DNA from: Glebionis coronaria
Lineage: Eukaryota > Streptophyta > Magnoliopsida > Asterales > Asteraceae
Assembly: GCA_025667525.1 (NCBI GenBank)
Contig: CM046875.1
Coordinates: 527,149,079-527,213,078 of the forward strand
Direction: 5' to 3'
DNA: 64,000 nucleotides
In this document: positions 37,971-49,803 of the stretch, one piece after another
Position numbering within the stretch: the first letter of the stretch is position 1
How the letters are laid out: each line of letters starts with the position of its first letter
Program-made: the position numbers and the translations under genes
Notes under the pieces: model-generated
The model's input: the letters and a program-made list of their open reading frames with translations, nothing else
Database searches by the model: none
What the model was told of the DNA's origin: nothing

Positions 37971-39450
37971 GTGGAGGAAATGCAAGATGAGCTTCACCAA
38001 TTTGCTATTCAAGATGTTTGGGAGTTAGTTGATTGTCCCAGACATGTCAGACCTATTGGGACAAGATGGTTTATTCGAAACAAAAAGGATGAGAGAGGAA
38101 TTATGGTCAGAAACAAGGCACGTTTAGTTGCTCAAGGCTATACACAAGAGGAAGGGATAGACTATGAAGAGGTTTTTGCACCTGTTGCAAGGATTGAGGC
38201 AATAAGGATTTTCCTAGCCTATGCTTCCTGCATGGGATTTACAGTCTATCAAATGAATGTGAAGAGTGCTTTTCTTTATGGTACAATTGCTGAGGAGGTT
38301 TATGTAATGCAGCCTCCTGGTCTTGAAGATTCAGAACATCCAGACAAGGTGTATAGAGTGAAGAAAGCTATGTATGGACTTCATCAAGCTCCAAGATCAT
38401 GGTATGGCATATTGTCCATCTATCTGGTGGAAAATAGATTCAAAAGGGGCACCATAGATCAGACTTTGTTTACCAAGAAGACTGGTAAGGATTTCTTACT
38501 TGTTCAGGTTTATGTGGATGATATCATCTTTGGCTCTTCTAGTCCAAAGATGAGTGAAGACTTTTACAAGCTCATGACAGATAAGTTCAAGATGAGTGCT
38601 ATAGGAGAGATGCATTTCTTTCTAGGGTTACAAGTTCAGCAGAAAGAAGATGGTATCTTCATCTCTCAAGATAAATATGTAGCAGAAATCTTGAAGAAGT
38701 TTGGCTTTTCTCCACATGAGAAACGGGCTAGCACACCCATGGATAGGGAACACCCTTGGGGAAAGGTTGGATATGGAAAAGAGGTGGATGTCAGGCATTA
38801 TAGGTTCATGATTGGATCATTGATGTTTCTCACAGCTTCAAGACCTGACATTATGTTTGATGTGTGTGCATGTGCACGCCATCAAGTGACTCCCAAAGAG
38901 TGTCATCTTCATGCTGTCAAGAGGATTTTTAGGTATCTTAGGTGCTATCCCACTATGGTATCCAAAAGATTCTCCATTGGATCTTATTGCATATTCAGAC
39001 AGTGATTATGGTGGTGACAAATTTGATAGAAAATCCACAACTGGTGGATGCCAATTTCTTGGGAGTAGGTTGATATCTTGGCAATGCAAGAAACAAACAG
39101 TGGTGACCAATTCTACAACTAAAGCAGGGTATGTAGCTGCAGCTGCTTGTTGTGGACAAGTCTTATGGATTCAGAACCAGCTGTTGGATTATGGGTATAA
39201 TTTCATGCATACCAAGATTTTTGTAGACAATAACAGTAATTTATGCATTATTAAAAATCCTGTACATCATTCTAAAACAAAACACATAGAAATTAGACAT
39301 CATTTTATAAGAGATTGTTTTGAAAAAGGTTTAATACAACCAGATAGGGTTGACACTAAAGAAAATGTGGCAGATTTATTAACTAAACCTTTTGATACTG
39401 GGAGGTTTCAATACTTGATAACAAGTATGGGAATGATCAATCTTACCTGA
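37971..39450 (+). pseudogene. Copia-2 reverse transcriptase and RNase H
   Basis: RT blocks are in order: [66 protein letters not shown], catalytic YVDD (38511-38522), [19 protein letters not shown] small deletion near 38945 shifts the frame into RNase H ([72 protein letters not shown]), which ends at 39450. In the TEAEYVA block of RNase H the residues read TKAGYVA, which removes an acidic catalytic residue. Copia-1 keeps TEAEYVA. Confidence 0.93.
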
Positions 39451-40627
39451 TATGTGTTTTTGAACTCTTTGTAAAAGTATGTACAGGATATACATTGTTA
39501 TTGGTCTTTGTACAAAATTAGATTTTCCACTTTATTTGTCTAACGCTGACAAAGGTTATTTTAACGCTGACAAGTGTTAAATTGACGTTGTCAGCGACAT
39601 GTTAGTTTTGTGGTTTTTGATCTAATTATGCAGGCGTTGTTAGCATTGTACAAAAGGATACAAAGTTGCTTATGGATTCTTGGAGCATTATTGGAGCATG
39701 TTCAAGTTTATGGATGATGGTTGGAGTATTTATATTCCTATCTTGACATAATTTTTTATTACATGCATTTTATTTAGCAACTTGTATATCTTATTTTAAG
39801 GGGAGGTTTAGGAAACCTTTAGGACTTTTTGGGTATTCATATAATACTCTTATCACGATTCTAGATTGTGTCCACTGGTGAGTACGAACTAGTTTACTAA
39901 ATCGTGAGGCACTATAGCATGCAAAATTGATATGCTATGCACGCTGCCAAGACTTTTTGGCCTAGAATTGGATGTGGTCTGTTGGGAGACTTGGGTATGA
40001 TTTTTATTGGGCTTACCTGGGAAGTTACAAAGGATTATGAGATAACTTCATTGTTAAGAACTTTGGTTAGCAAGGGACACTTGAGGACAATTATGTCTAT
40101 CTTGCTTAAGCAAGTGTGCATGATTGGACAATGCTTGCCACCCTATGGTAATTTTCAGTCTATAGGTTATCTTCACTAGGATAAATTACTTTATTAAGGT
40201 CCTTTTCATTTTTATTATTTTTATTTTTTGACGTTGACAGTTTTATTTCCAAACGTTGTTAGGACCAATTTTGACGTTGACATGGCAATTTCCAACGTTG
40301 ACAAGAATATAGCTGTTGAGCGTTGATAGGTTATTTTTGACCGTTGACAAACATTGGGTCCTACCCAGTTGTTATTTTTGAAGAAAATTTGGGCCGTAAT
40401 TTTAGGAGTTGGTAACTTTTTATTAATGCACAAGTTAAGTTATATCTCTTCAAGATTCTAATCATTATATTTTGAAAAATAACTGCCTCTTTTTTACCAA
40501 TCACGTGTGCCTACCTCTCCTATATATTTGGCTCATAATTTTGAAATAGGGTAACTGCTTATTCTTGTCTAACTAAATTTTCACACACATTCATCTTTCA
40601 TAACATTTATCACAGCTTTCTACATCA
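39451..40627 (+). other. Copia-2 pol-ORF3 spacer with motif clusters
   Basis: Non-coding. It holds about ten motif words in two groups: 39542-39645 (AACGCTGACAAAGG, AACGCTGACAAG, GACGTTGTCAGCGAC, GGCGTTGTTAGC) and 40230-40352 (GACGTTGACAG, AACGTTGTTAGG, GACGTTGACATGG, AACGTTGACAAG, AGCGTTGATAGG, ACCGTTGACAAAC). A TATATATTTGG-like box at about 40521 could serve a subgenomic ORF3 promoter, but this is weak. No gene otherwise. Confidence 0.75.
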
Positions 40628-42443
40628 ATGGCGCCTAAGTTTAAACCGAGTGATTTGGTATTGTGGTTCAGAAGTCAACACAACATGGTTGCCTATTTAG
40701 AGGCTGACAACCCTCTGTTTCCTCAATATACTCTGGTGGTGGAGTATTTAAATGCATCCCCACTAAGGTATGCACTTTCTCATGCTCCTCTTATCCCTGT
40801 CACTCATATTAAACAGTTTTGGAATACTATCACTTCCTCAACGATTAATAATGTGACTACATTGACTGCTACAGTCCATAGGATTCCATGGGTGGTTACT
40901 GAAGCCTTGGTTCGATAGGCTTTGCATTTTAATGATGCAGATGGTATAACCACCCTACCCATTGGTGAGATAGAACAAGGTATTCAAGCTTTGGGTTATC
41001 CTTTCCTTGAAGAGGGAACTTTAAACAAATATTCAAAACAGGAATTTCCCCCAGCTTGGAAGTACTTGGTACATGTCATTCTTCAATGTTTGAGTCCCAA
41101 ATGTACTGCACACGATAAAATTAACAGATCAACTGGGAGTGCCATTGTGTGTATTGCTATTGGGCAAAAATATAATTTCTCTAAAATGATTTTTGATGGC
41201 ATGTGTAAAAACAAGGGTAGCAAGATGACTCTTGCTTACCCAAGATTTTTGCAAATGGTTTTTGATGCACAAAGATATTGCACCAGGGATCATGATGATT
41301 TGTATACAATCCCTGTGCAAAAGAAAGCAATTTTTGGAAATATGAATACACCCCTACTCAGAAACTTACCCCTTACCCAAGCCATGCTTGGTGTTATTAC
41401 AACAGTACAACCTCAACCAGACCCACAACCACAACCAGACCCATTACCTGAACCACCACCATCACCCCAGCATATGGAAATTGACCAAGATCCCTTCAAC
41501 GCTACACGTTAAATGTTGCCGTTGACACTCCAAATCCAAACGCTGACACCCTCTTACAACAAACCCAACCACCCCTTAACCTCCAAACTGAAACCCAATC
41601 CACATCATCCTCTTCACCCCCAGACTTTAGGATGGAAAAACGCCAAAGGACTACTGGAGTGTTCTCCTCTAGTGGTCCTAGCCATGTTGCAGAGAGAACC
41701 ACCACCACATGTGTGGTTGGTGACATGGGTGGGGCTAAGACTATTGGTACTAGCTTAGATGCAGGCCAAGCCAGTCCTAACATCATTAAGACCCCATCCA
41801 TGCCCCATGACTCTACTTTGGGAGGTAACATTCCCATTCTAGAGGAGGGCAGATTGGAACCCTATACATTGTTGGAATTGACGACTGCCTGCATTAGCTT
41901 GCAAAATAAAAATGCAGACCTTGTACATACTGTCTCTACACAAGGCCTTGAACTCAAGCAATTGAGGGAGAGGATTGTTATTTTAGAAGCTGCTGAGACT
42001 AGGAGAAGGCAGACAAGAGTCCTTTCATCAGGGGAGGATTCTTACAAAGGGGAGGAAGCTGCTATTGAGCCATTTAATGCAAGTGACAAAGGCTCAGGTG
42101 GTTCTATTGGTGTGGAAATGGCTGAAGCTTTGACCAGCTTGAAGGAGAGGCCAATTATTGATGTTTCATTGGCTACTCCAACAAAGATTTCGTTTATGGA
42201 GATGTTGGTACAGGTTTCTAAGCCAAGCGCCGACAAGAGTAAGTTGAGCATTGACAGACAGGTTTTTGACGCTGACAAGTCAAGCGCTGATAGGAGTAAG
42301 TTAGGCATCGACACACATGTTTTGGACGTTGATAGACCTGCAGGTATGGTTGATGTATCCCAGTCATCAGCTATCATCAAAGATGTAGTTTTGGACGTTG
42401 ATAGACCTGCAGGTATGGTTGATGTATCCCAGTCATCAGCTAT
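40628..42443 (+). pseudogene. Copia-2 ORF3, N-terminal part (unknown function)
   Basis: Starts at ATG 40628 (MAPKFKPSDLVLWF). It shares its first domain with Copia-1 ORF3: HIKQFWNT, GIQALGYPFLEEGTLNKY, PAWKYLVHVILQCLSPK, KYNFSKMIFDGM and YPRFLQMVF. A TAG lies at 40916 and a frameshift near 41510. A Pro/Gln/Ser-rich stretch and a coiled-coil segment (LQNKNADLVHTVSTQGLELK) follow, then a motif-rich region encoding words such as SADKSK, DADKSSADRSK and LDVDRPAG. The Athila-like element interrupts it at 42444; the gene resumes at 53285. Function unknown. Confidence 0.82.
42319..42443. repeat. 69-bp in-frame tandem duplication in ORF3
   Basis: The unit beginning GTTTTGGACGTTGATAGACC at 42319 recurs at 42388, period 69 bp (23 codons), each with one motif word. 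The Athila-like insertion lies inside the second copy, whose end is found after the insert at 53280-53297. Confidence 0.9.
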
Positions 42444-43943
42444 TGATAGGTGTGTAAACACCCATCCTTTTACCACTTAATTCTGGCTAAAACAAGACCA
42501 AAACACGTATTTAATATCATTTGTTTGGAATTATGCGTGGTTTTTATGTCTATTGTGTTTTCAGAGCTAACCGGATGAATATTGAAGAAAACATGGGATT
42601 GCACGGGTTTTATCAAAGAAAAAGACTCAAGATGAAGTCTATTGTCCAAGAGATGCAAAAGATTTGAAGTCAATGGGCCTATTTGAAGATTTATCGAAGA
42701 AAAGGACCAAAGATGGAAGATTTTCATATATCGAAGAAACTCAAGTCTATTAAACGAAGAAATTAAAAGACGAGTTGAATTTAATCGACGACAAATCCCG
42801 AATCAGAATCGAAAACGTCAACTTTTCTGAAAAGACGAGAAGACAAGAAGAAAGGGAGAAAGCCCACTCACCAACCAACCACTAGGACTATAAATAGTTT
42901 CTCCCTTCACATTTTAGAGAGTTAGCTTTTCATTTTCTTTTTCCCAGTTCTTAGGTTCGGTTCATCAAAAACACCATTAGGGTGTTTGGTGATTTTTTTT
43001 CATTTTCTTTCAATCTTGTAAGTGTTAATCACTACTCTTGTTACTTTTCCATTAATCTATCAATTCCATCTTTTCATTCATCTTGTTCATCTCCATTTTT
43101 ATTGCAAGTTCTTAAAGTTTTTATTTGATTCAAGTTTGATCTTAAAAAGTTGTTGATTTAGTGTTTTTATTGGTGGGATTTATTACTTATGGTATTTAAA
43201 TGATTTGTGTTTGATTTGGAAAAACCTTTATGAGTATTTTGGTGTTTAGATTGAAAAATCGTTTGGCTTCTGCTGTTACTGTTCTTTGATTCCCAGATCT
43301 TTCTGAACAGACCAAATATTCCGAATAGGCGAGTCTCTGTTTGCCTTATTCGGAATTTTGGGTATTCCGAGTAGAGTTTTTAACTTTCCCTTACTCGGAA
43401 TATTTTAAATATTCCGAATAGTGTTGTTTTTCCGCATAAGCCAAAGTTTACTTTTTCCCCTATTCGGAATATCTTGTATATTCCGAATAGCCCAGTTTTT
43501 CCGAATAGGTCCATATTTTCCGCATAGCCATACTTTCCGCATAGAACTTGATATTCCGAATAGACTTGATTTTTCCGCATAGATGTTTTTATTCCGCATA
43601 GGATTCTTTTCCGCATAAGCCCACTTATTCCGAATAGGATGTTTTTCCGCATAGGCAAGTTTTCCGAATTGAGCATTTATTCAGCATAGTAATATTCCGA
43701 AGAGACTTGTTTTCCGTATAGGACTTTTTCCGCGTAGGGTATTTTCCAGTTTTAATTCAAGTGTTGCTTTTAAATTGTCGATTGTTTCAAGTTTAAGTCT
43801 TTCTTTATTGATTTCCCTGTTTAGTAGATTAGAAAACTAAACCTCCTTTTTGTCACCAAGAACAAATCTTTTCACTTTAAACTGAGATCAATTCGAGAGG
43901 ATATCGAGAAATATTTTGAACCCATTGCAAAATCCTTGTATCA
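42444..43943 (+). repeat. Athila-like 5' LTR (1500 bp)
   Basis: Starts TGATAGGTGTG and ends CTTGTATCA. TATAAATAG at 42889-42897. A motif array (43316-43740) lies downstream of it, in the presumed transcribed leader. Small open frames within the LTR are chance products of the array and are repeated in the other LTR. Confidence 0.95.
43316..43740. repeat. Iterated TTCCGAATAG/TTCCGCATAG array in Athila-like 5' LTR
   Basis: About 22 copies of TTCCG(A/C)ATAG and close variants, mostly direct, three or four inverted (CTATTCGGAA), spaced about 15-25 bp. The same array is at 52652-53076 in the other LTR. Six of the ten LTR differences I saw fall inside it. Confidence 0.93.
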
Positions 43944-43945
43944 AA

Positions 43946-43960
43946 TGGCGCCGCTGCCGG
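43946..43960 (+). other. Athila-like primer binding site (tRNA-Asp type)
   Basis: TGGCGCCGCTGCCGG two bases after the 5' LTR, close to the TGGCGCCGTTGCCGG site used by Athila elements. Confidence 0.85.
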
Positions 43961-44157
43961 CTCTTCTCGTTAAGATCAAAAGTTTTTTGTGAGAACTTGG
44001 ATTTTGGGATCCGTTCCCCGTGAACGTTACTTTTTCACAAAAATTTTCAAAAACACTAAAAAATATAAAATTTTCAAAAATCCTAAAAAGTAAAAAACCA
44101 TAAAAAACCAAAAATATTTTTGTATTGTTTTTGCCTTGTTAGTTCTTTTGTAGGTGT

Positions 44158-45150
44158 ATGCGCACTCGATCTACGTCTTATCAAGAGCCCGAGCCTATCG
44201 ATCACTTAGACATGGCCGGTGTACCACCTCCAAACAATAATAACAACAACAACATGAATAATAACAACAACAATGAGCCCCTTCCGGATAATCGCCCAAT
44301 GATTGAATTGCTGCAAGCTCATGTCGATGGCAACACGGATCCAATTGTCATACCTCCAATTGCCGCCAACAATTTCGAGCTAAAATCAGGCTTTATCGAG
44401 ATGGTATCCGCTCAACCATTCTTGGGACGAACCATTGATGATCCACACGACCACATCAAGAGATTTCTACAACTCACCAACACGGTCAAGTTCAATGGTG
44501 TTCCACAAGAAGTTATAAGGTTACAACTTTTTCCCTTTTCTTTAGAGGGACAAGCCCGGCATTGGCTTGCTAAGGAACCGCCACAGAGTATTCTCTCGTG
44601 GACGGATTTGGAAACAAAGTTTATCAACTACTTTTTTCCACCCTCTCGTACTACCGCTTTGCGGAATGAAATCTAAATTTTGAACAAAAGTACGATGAGT
44701 CGTTCAGTGAATCTTGGGATCGTTTTAAAGATCTTTTAAGAAAATGCCCACAACATGGTTTTACCAAAGTACATCAAATTAATACTTTTTACAATGGTTT
44801 AAGCATGAGTGACCAAGATTCACTGAACAGTGCCTCGGGGGGTAATCTATTGGCTAAGACTTCCAATGCTGCTTGGGATATCATTGAGAACAAGTCTCGT
44901 GTGCAAACCAAGAGTATTCGGACCAATGTTGCTAGTGCTAGCACTAATGACAGCGACAAGCGACTTGACAAAATCACTACGCTTCTTGAATCGCTTGTCA
45001 CCCACACCGTCAGCAACAACAACAACAACAACGCCAAAAACGCTCAAGTGAACGCTGTCAGCCAACCTTGTGAAATATGCGGTGGTCCTCACTCTTACAC
45101 AACTTGTACCGCCACCCAAGAATACCCTGCTAAGAATGTGAATGCGGCAT
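44158..45150 (+). pseudogene. Athila-like gag (frameshifted)
   Basis: ATG 44158 (MRTRSTSYQEPEPID) leads through an Asn-run to the Gypsy capsid region: AANNFELKSGFIEMVS, DDPHDHIKRFLQLTNTVKFN, IRLQLFPFSLEGQARHWL and FINYFFPPSRT. A one-base indel near 44675 ends the frame at a TAA. The other frame carries on (FEQKYDESFSESWDRFKDLL, INTFYNGLSMSDQDSLNSAS) and reaches a short knuckle CEICGGPHSYTTC. The end of gag at about 45150 is approximate, as it grades into a Pro/Gln-rich linker. The wording matches Athila/Tat capsids. Confidence 0.9.
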
Positions 45151-47990
45151 ATGGCACCTATCCTCAACCTGCTTATCAAGCTAGACCTCAAGGTGACCGT
45201 AACTTGCTTAGCTATCGATCCAACAACTATCTTTCACCACCTGGTTTCCCTCCTACCAACCCAAACCAACAACAAAACCTCAATCGCCCTCCTCAACAAC
45301 AACAACAACCTCGACAACCATACATCCCTCCTCACAAGCAGCAACAACCGCCTCAACGTAACAATCAAGTCTACCAACAACCTGCTTACCAACCAACCGC
45401 ATACAATGCTCCTCCCAACCAACCCACCGCTCTTCACCAGGAAGTGGAAACTTATATGAGGACTAACGATGCGATAGTGGGAAATCTTCAAAGAGAGGTG
45501 CTCAACCTGAAAGCCGACTTGGTAAAGCAAGGAAATGATTTGAGAGCCGACATGAGAAATACGTTGGATAGCCAAACTAATGATCTGAGGAACATGATGG
45601 CTAGTTTCTTCCAAGGTAGTCAACCCTCTTCTTCGGGTACTCTTCCGAGTAACACCGTTGCGAACCCAAGAGGGGAGATGAAAGCAATCACCACTCGAAG
45701 TGGTAAAGGTACCAAGAAACCCGAACTTCCTATACCTCCACCGGTGGTTGTGACTAAGGAGAACGAGTCACCTGCTCCTATTCCGCCTCCTTCTCCTTCC
45801 CCAATTTCTCCACCTCTTCCTTCTACCCCTCCTCCACCCGTGGTTGTGAGTGATCCTATTCTCCCAAAGCCTTCCTCTTCTTCCAATATACCTTATCCAT
45901 CTAGGTTGAGGAAAGAGAAGCAAAAGAGCAAGGATGATATTCAGGTTTCGAACTTCCTTAAAATGTTCAAACAACTGAATTTCAATATCTCCTTCGCTGA
46001 GGCTCTCGCTCACATGCCTAAATATGCCAAAATGTTTAAAGATCTTCTGAGCGACAAGGAAAAGCTCCTCGATATTGCCAACACCCAACTTAATGAGAAC
46101 TACTCTGCAGTGCTCTTAAGAAAATTGCCAACTAAGCTTGGTGATCCGGGTCGTTTTCTTATCCCTTGCAATTTCCCGGGAGTAGAGAATTGCATGGCCC
46201 TAGCCGATCTAGGTGCCAGTATTAATCTCATGCCTCTAAGTGTTTGGAAGCAATTATCTCTCCCAGAGCTAGTCCCCACCAAAATGACTTTGGAATTAGC
46301 TAACCGTACGGTTGCTTATCCAGTGGGGATAGCCGAGGACGTTATTGTAGGAGTCGACAAATTCACCTTCCCTGCTGATTTTGTTGTCGTCGACTACGAG
46401 ATGGACCCCCGTGTGCCACTAATTGTTGGTCGTCCATTCTTGAGGACCGGTCGCACTCTCATCGATGTTGAAGCCGGTGAGCTTATCATGAGAGTGGGTG
46501 ACGATAAAGTAGTCTTCAACATGGGAAAGCTTTCTAAACAGCCTTATTCTTACGAGAGTGTTAATTGTATTGACGTTCTTGATGAGGCTTGTGAAGAACA
46601 TTTCAAAGATGCTTGTAAAAATATTCCTACCTCTCTTCCCAATGTTGAGACCGTTTCCTCTATCGACTCATCACTATCTCTATTTGGAGAAAGTGATTTC
46701 CTCTGGAAAGATTTGGAAGCCACCTTGGGAGATGTGAAGCAAGACAATGACGATTCTACTGCCAATTGGGATGACGATCTCAGTTTCATTGCAAACCTCC
46801 TCAGAGAAGACAATCCTTCCCCTCCATCTCCCACTGTTATTGCTATCGATACTCTGACTTCGAATACGCCTCCCGTCGAAAATCCTCCGGATTTGGAACT
46901 TAAGGAGTTGCCGCCCCATCTTGAGTATGTATTCCTCGAAGAAGAGAAGAAGTCGCCAGTCATCATTGCTAAGGATTTAAAGGATGAAGAAAAAGCCCGA
47001 CTTGTCGCCGTGTTGAAAGATCATAAGAAAGCTATTGCTTGGAAGATTTCCGATATTCGTGGAATTGATCCTCACTTCTGCACACACAAAATTCTCATGG
47101 AGGACGACTTTAAGCCCACGATTCAAAGCCAACGAAGGGTGAATCCAAAAATCCATGAAGTCATCAAAACAGAGGTTATCAAACTTCTTGATGCGGGTAT
47201 GATTTACCCTATTTCGGATTCACCATGGGTTAGTCCAATCCATTGTGTGCCCAAGAAGAGCGGAATAACCGTTGTTCCCAATGAACACAACGAGTTGATT
47301 CCCACTCGTCTCGTTACTGGGTGGAGAGTTTGTATAGACTACCGCAAACTCAATAATGCCACGAGAAAGGATCATTTCCCTCTACCTTTTATGGACCAAA
47401 TGCTTGAATGCTTAGCTGGTAATGAATATTACTGCTTTCTTGATGGTTTCTCGGGTTATTTTCAAATACCCATCGATCCCCAAGATCAAGAGAAGACTAC
47501 ATTCACTTGTCCCTATGGCACATTCGCTTACAAAAGAATGCCTTTTGGCTTATGTAATGCGCCCGGGACTTTCCAAAGGTGCATGTTAGCTATCTTCCAT
47601 GACATGGTTGAACAAACCATGGAAGTCTTCATGGATGAATTCTCGGTCTTCGGGGATTCATTCTCTTCTTGCCTTGCCAATTTGGAACGTATGCTTAAGC
47701 GGTGCGAAGACACTCGCCTTGTTCTAAATTGGGAAAAATGCCATTTTATGGTAAAAGAAGGCGTCGTGCTTGGACATAAAATCTCGAAAGCCGGTCTTGA
47801 AGTAGACCGTGCTAAAGTCGATGTTATCGCAAAGCTGCCTCCACCTTCAACCGTGAAGGGTGTGAGAAGTTTCCTGGGTCATGCGGGCTTCTACCGTCGT
47901 TTCATAAAAGATTTTTCTCAAATCGCTCGCCCGATGACCCACCTCTTGGAAAAAAGATACTCCTTTTATCTTCTCCAAAGAGTGCCTTGA
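45151..47990 (+). pseudogene. Athila-like protease and reverse transcriptase
   Basis: Long open frame (open from about 44678, first ATG 44805) to 47990. After a Pro/Gln-rich linker it encodes an aspartic protease (CMALADLGASINLMPLSVWK, VPLIVGRPFLRTGRT) and RT (VNPKIHEVIKTEVIKLLDAG, SPWVSPIHCVPKKSG, WRVCIDYRKLNNATRKDHFP, PYGTFAYKRMPFGLCNAPGT). The catalytic box at 47628-47642 reads FMDEF rather than the usual (Y/F)MDDF, so the second Asp of the active site is Glu. A run of six A near 47950-47957 shifts the frame at the start of RNase H. Confidence 0.93.
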
Positions 47991-49803
47991 AGCCTTCAAC
48001 TCGCTTAAGGATAAGCTAACTAAGGCACCCGTCTTGGTTACCCCTAATTGGGAGCTGCCCCTTGAGTTGATGTGCGATGCTAGTGATTTTGCTATTGGAG
48101 CGGTTCTGGGACAAAGAGTGAACAAACACTTCCAACCGATCCATTACGCTAGCAAGACAATGACTGGGGCACAATTGCATTATACGACAACCGAAAAAGA
48201 GCTTTTAGCTGTTGTCTATGCCTTTGAAAAATTTCGCCCCTATCTTGTCCTTTCCACCACCATCGTGTATACCGATCATTCCGCGCTGAAGTACTTGTTG
48301 ACAAAGCAAGATTCCAAACCAAGACTTCTTCGCTGGGTTTTGCTGCTCCAGGAATTTAAAATCGAAATTCGTGATAAAAAAGGAGCTGAAAACCTAGCCG
48401 CGGATCATCTTAGCAGACTTGAGGATCCATACCAAGGGGATCATCCGAACAAAGAAATCAATGATTCTTTTCCCTTGGAGACCTTAATGTCTATAAGCTC
48501 GAAGCCGAATGAAACCCCGTGGTTTGCGGACTTTGCAAACTACTTGGCGGGTGGAATTCTCAAGGAAGGGTTGACGTCTCAGCAAAAGAAAAAGTTCTTC
48601 ACCGACATTAAGACTTACTTTTGGGACGACCCTTACCTATTCAAACAATGTGCCGACCTGATTATTCGCCGATGTGTTGATGGACCGGCAGCGTCTGAAA
48701 TCCTTGATGCTTGCCACAAAGGACCCACCGGTGGTCACTTTGGTCCCAACTACACCGCAAAGAAAGTGTTTGATTCGGGATTTTATTGGCCCTCCATATA
48801 TCGTGACGCTCATGATATGGTTAAAAGATGTGATGTTTGCCAAAAGCAAGGCAAAATCACACATAAAGACGAGATGCCTCAGAATTTCATTCAAGAGTGT
48901 GAAATCTTTGATGTTTGGGGTATCGACTTTATGGGGCCATTCCCTTCATCTAAAGGAAACAAATACATCCTTGTAGCCGTTGACTACGTTTCAAAGTGGG
49001 TTGAAGCCAAAGCTTTACCCACTAATGACGCAAGGGTAGTTTGTAACTTTTTGAAAGCTCTATTCGCTAGATTCGGTGTGCCTCGCGCCATTATTAGTGA
49101 TCGTGGGACTCATTTCTGCAATGACCAATTTGCTAGAGTCATGGCTAAGTATGGTGTAAATCATCGTCTTTCCACAGCCTACCACCCACAAACTAATGGC
49201 CAGGCTGAAATATCTAACCGAGGACTTAAGCGAATTCTTGAAAGAACTGTGGGAGAGCATCGTGCCGCATGGGCTGATAAACTTGATGATGCTTTGTGGG
49301 CTTTCCGTACTGCTTACAAGACCCCGATCGGCTGTACGCCTTATCGTCTTGTGTACGGGAAAGCGTGCCACCTCCCCATTGAGTTGGAGCACAAGGCTTA
49401 CTGGGCCTTGAAGTGGGCTAATTTTGATATTAACAAAGCCGGTGACCTACGCAAGATCCAACTCAATGAGCTGAATGAACTTCGGAATGAGGCTTATGAA
49501 AATTCTTTGATCTATAAGGAACGAACTAAGCTCATTCACGATTCCAAGATCAAAAACCGAGAGTTCCATGTTGGAGACAAAGTCTTACTTTTTAACTCTC
49601 GGTTGAAAATCTTCTCGGGCAAGCTCAAATCTCGTTGGTCCGGCCCATTCACCATTGCCCAAATTTTTCCATATGGTACTCTCGAGCTCGCTCAACCTAA
49701 TGGACCCAACTTTAAGGTGAATGGCCAACGAGTGAAGTTGTACTTTGGTGAGGACACCTCTCCGGAGGTGATTCCATCCCTCACCACGTTCCACATGAAC
49801 TAA
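47958..49803 (+). pseudogene. Athila-like RNase H and integrase
   Basis: RNase H words ([21 protein letters not shown]-like [29 protein letters not shown]) are followed by the integrase HHCC finger ([11 protein letters not shown] ... [10 protein letters not shown]) and DDE core ([54 protein letters not shown]). The C-terminal GPF/Y module is present ([19 protein letters not shown]), with no chromodomain. Apart from the frameshift that separates it from RT, this 589-codon frame is open to 49803, in line with a young insertion. Confidence 0.93.

Noticed and set aside
40628..42443. ORF3 as a retroviral-type envelope protein
   Set aside because: It lies in the right place, but I see no signal peptide, no cysteine pattern and no C-terminal membrane anchor; the conserved parts look like helical soluble domains.
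43380..43676. 98-codon minus-strand frame, repeated at 52716-53012
   Set aside because: It is a by-product of the TTCCGMATAG array in the two LTRs; being duplicated shows only that the LTRs are copies.
43316..43740. Regularly spaced 10-bp repeats resembling a CRISPR array
   Set aside because: The repeats are short, degenerate and in both orientations, lie inside both LTRs of a plant retrotransposon, and have no cas genes.
45600..46280. Minus-strand frames overlapping Athila-like gag-pol
   Set aside because: They are shadows of the real plus-strand frame, with compositions mirroring its Pro-rich linker.
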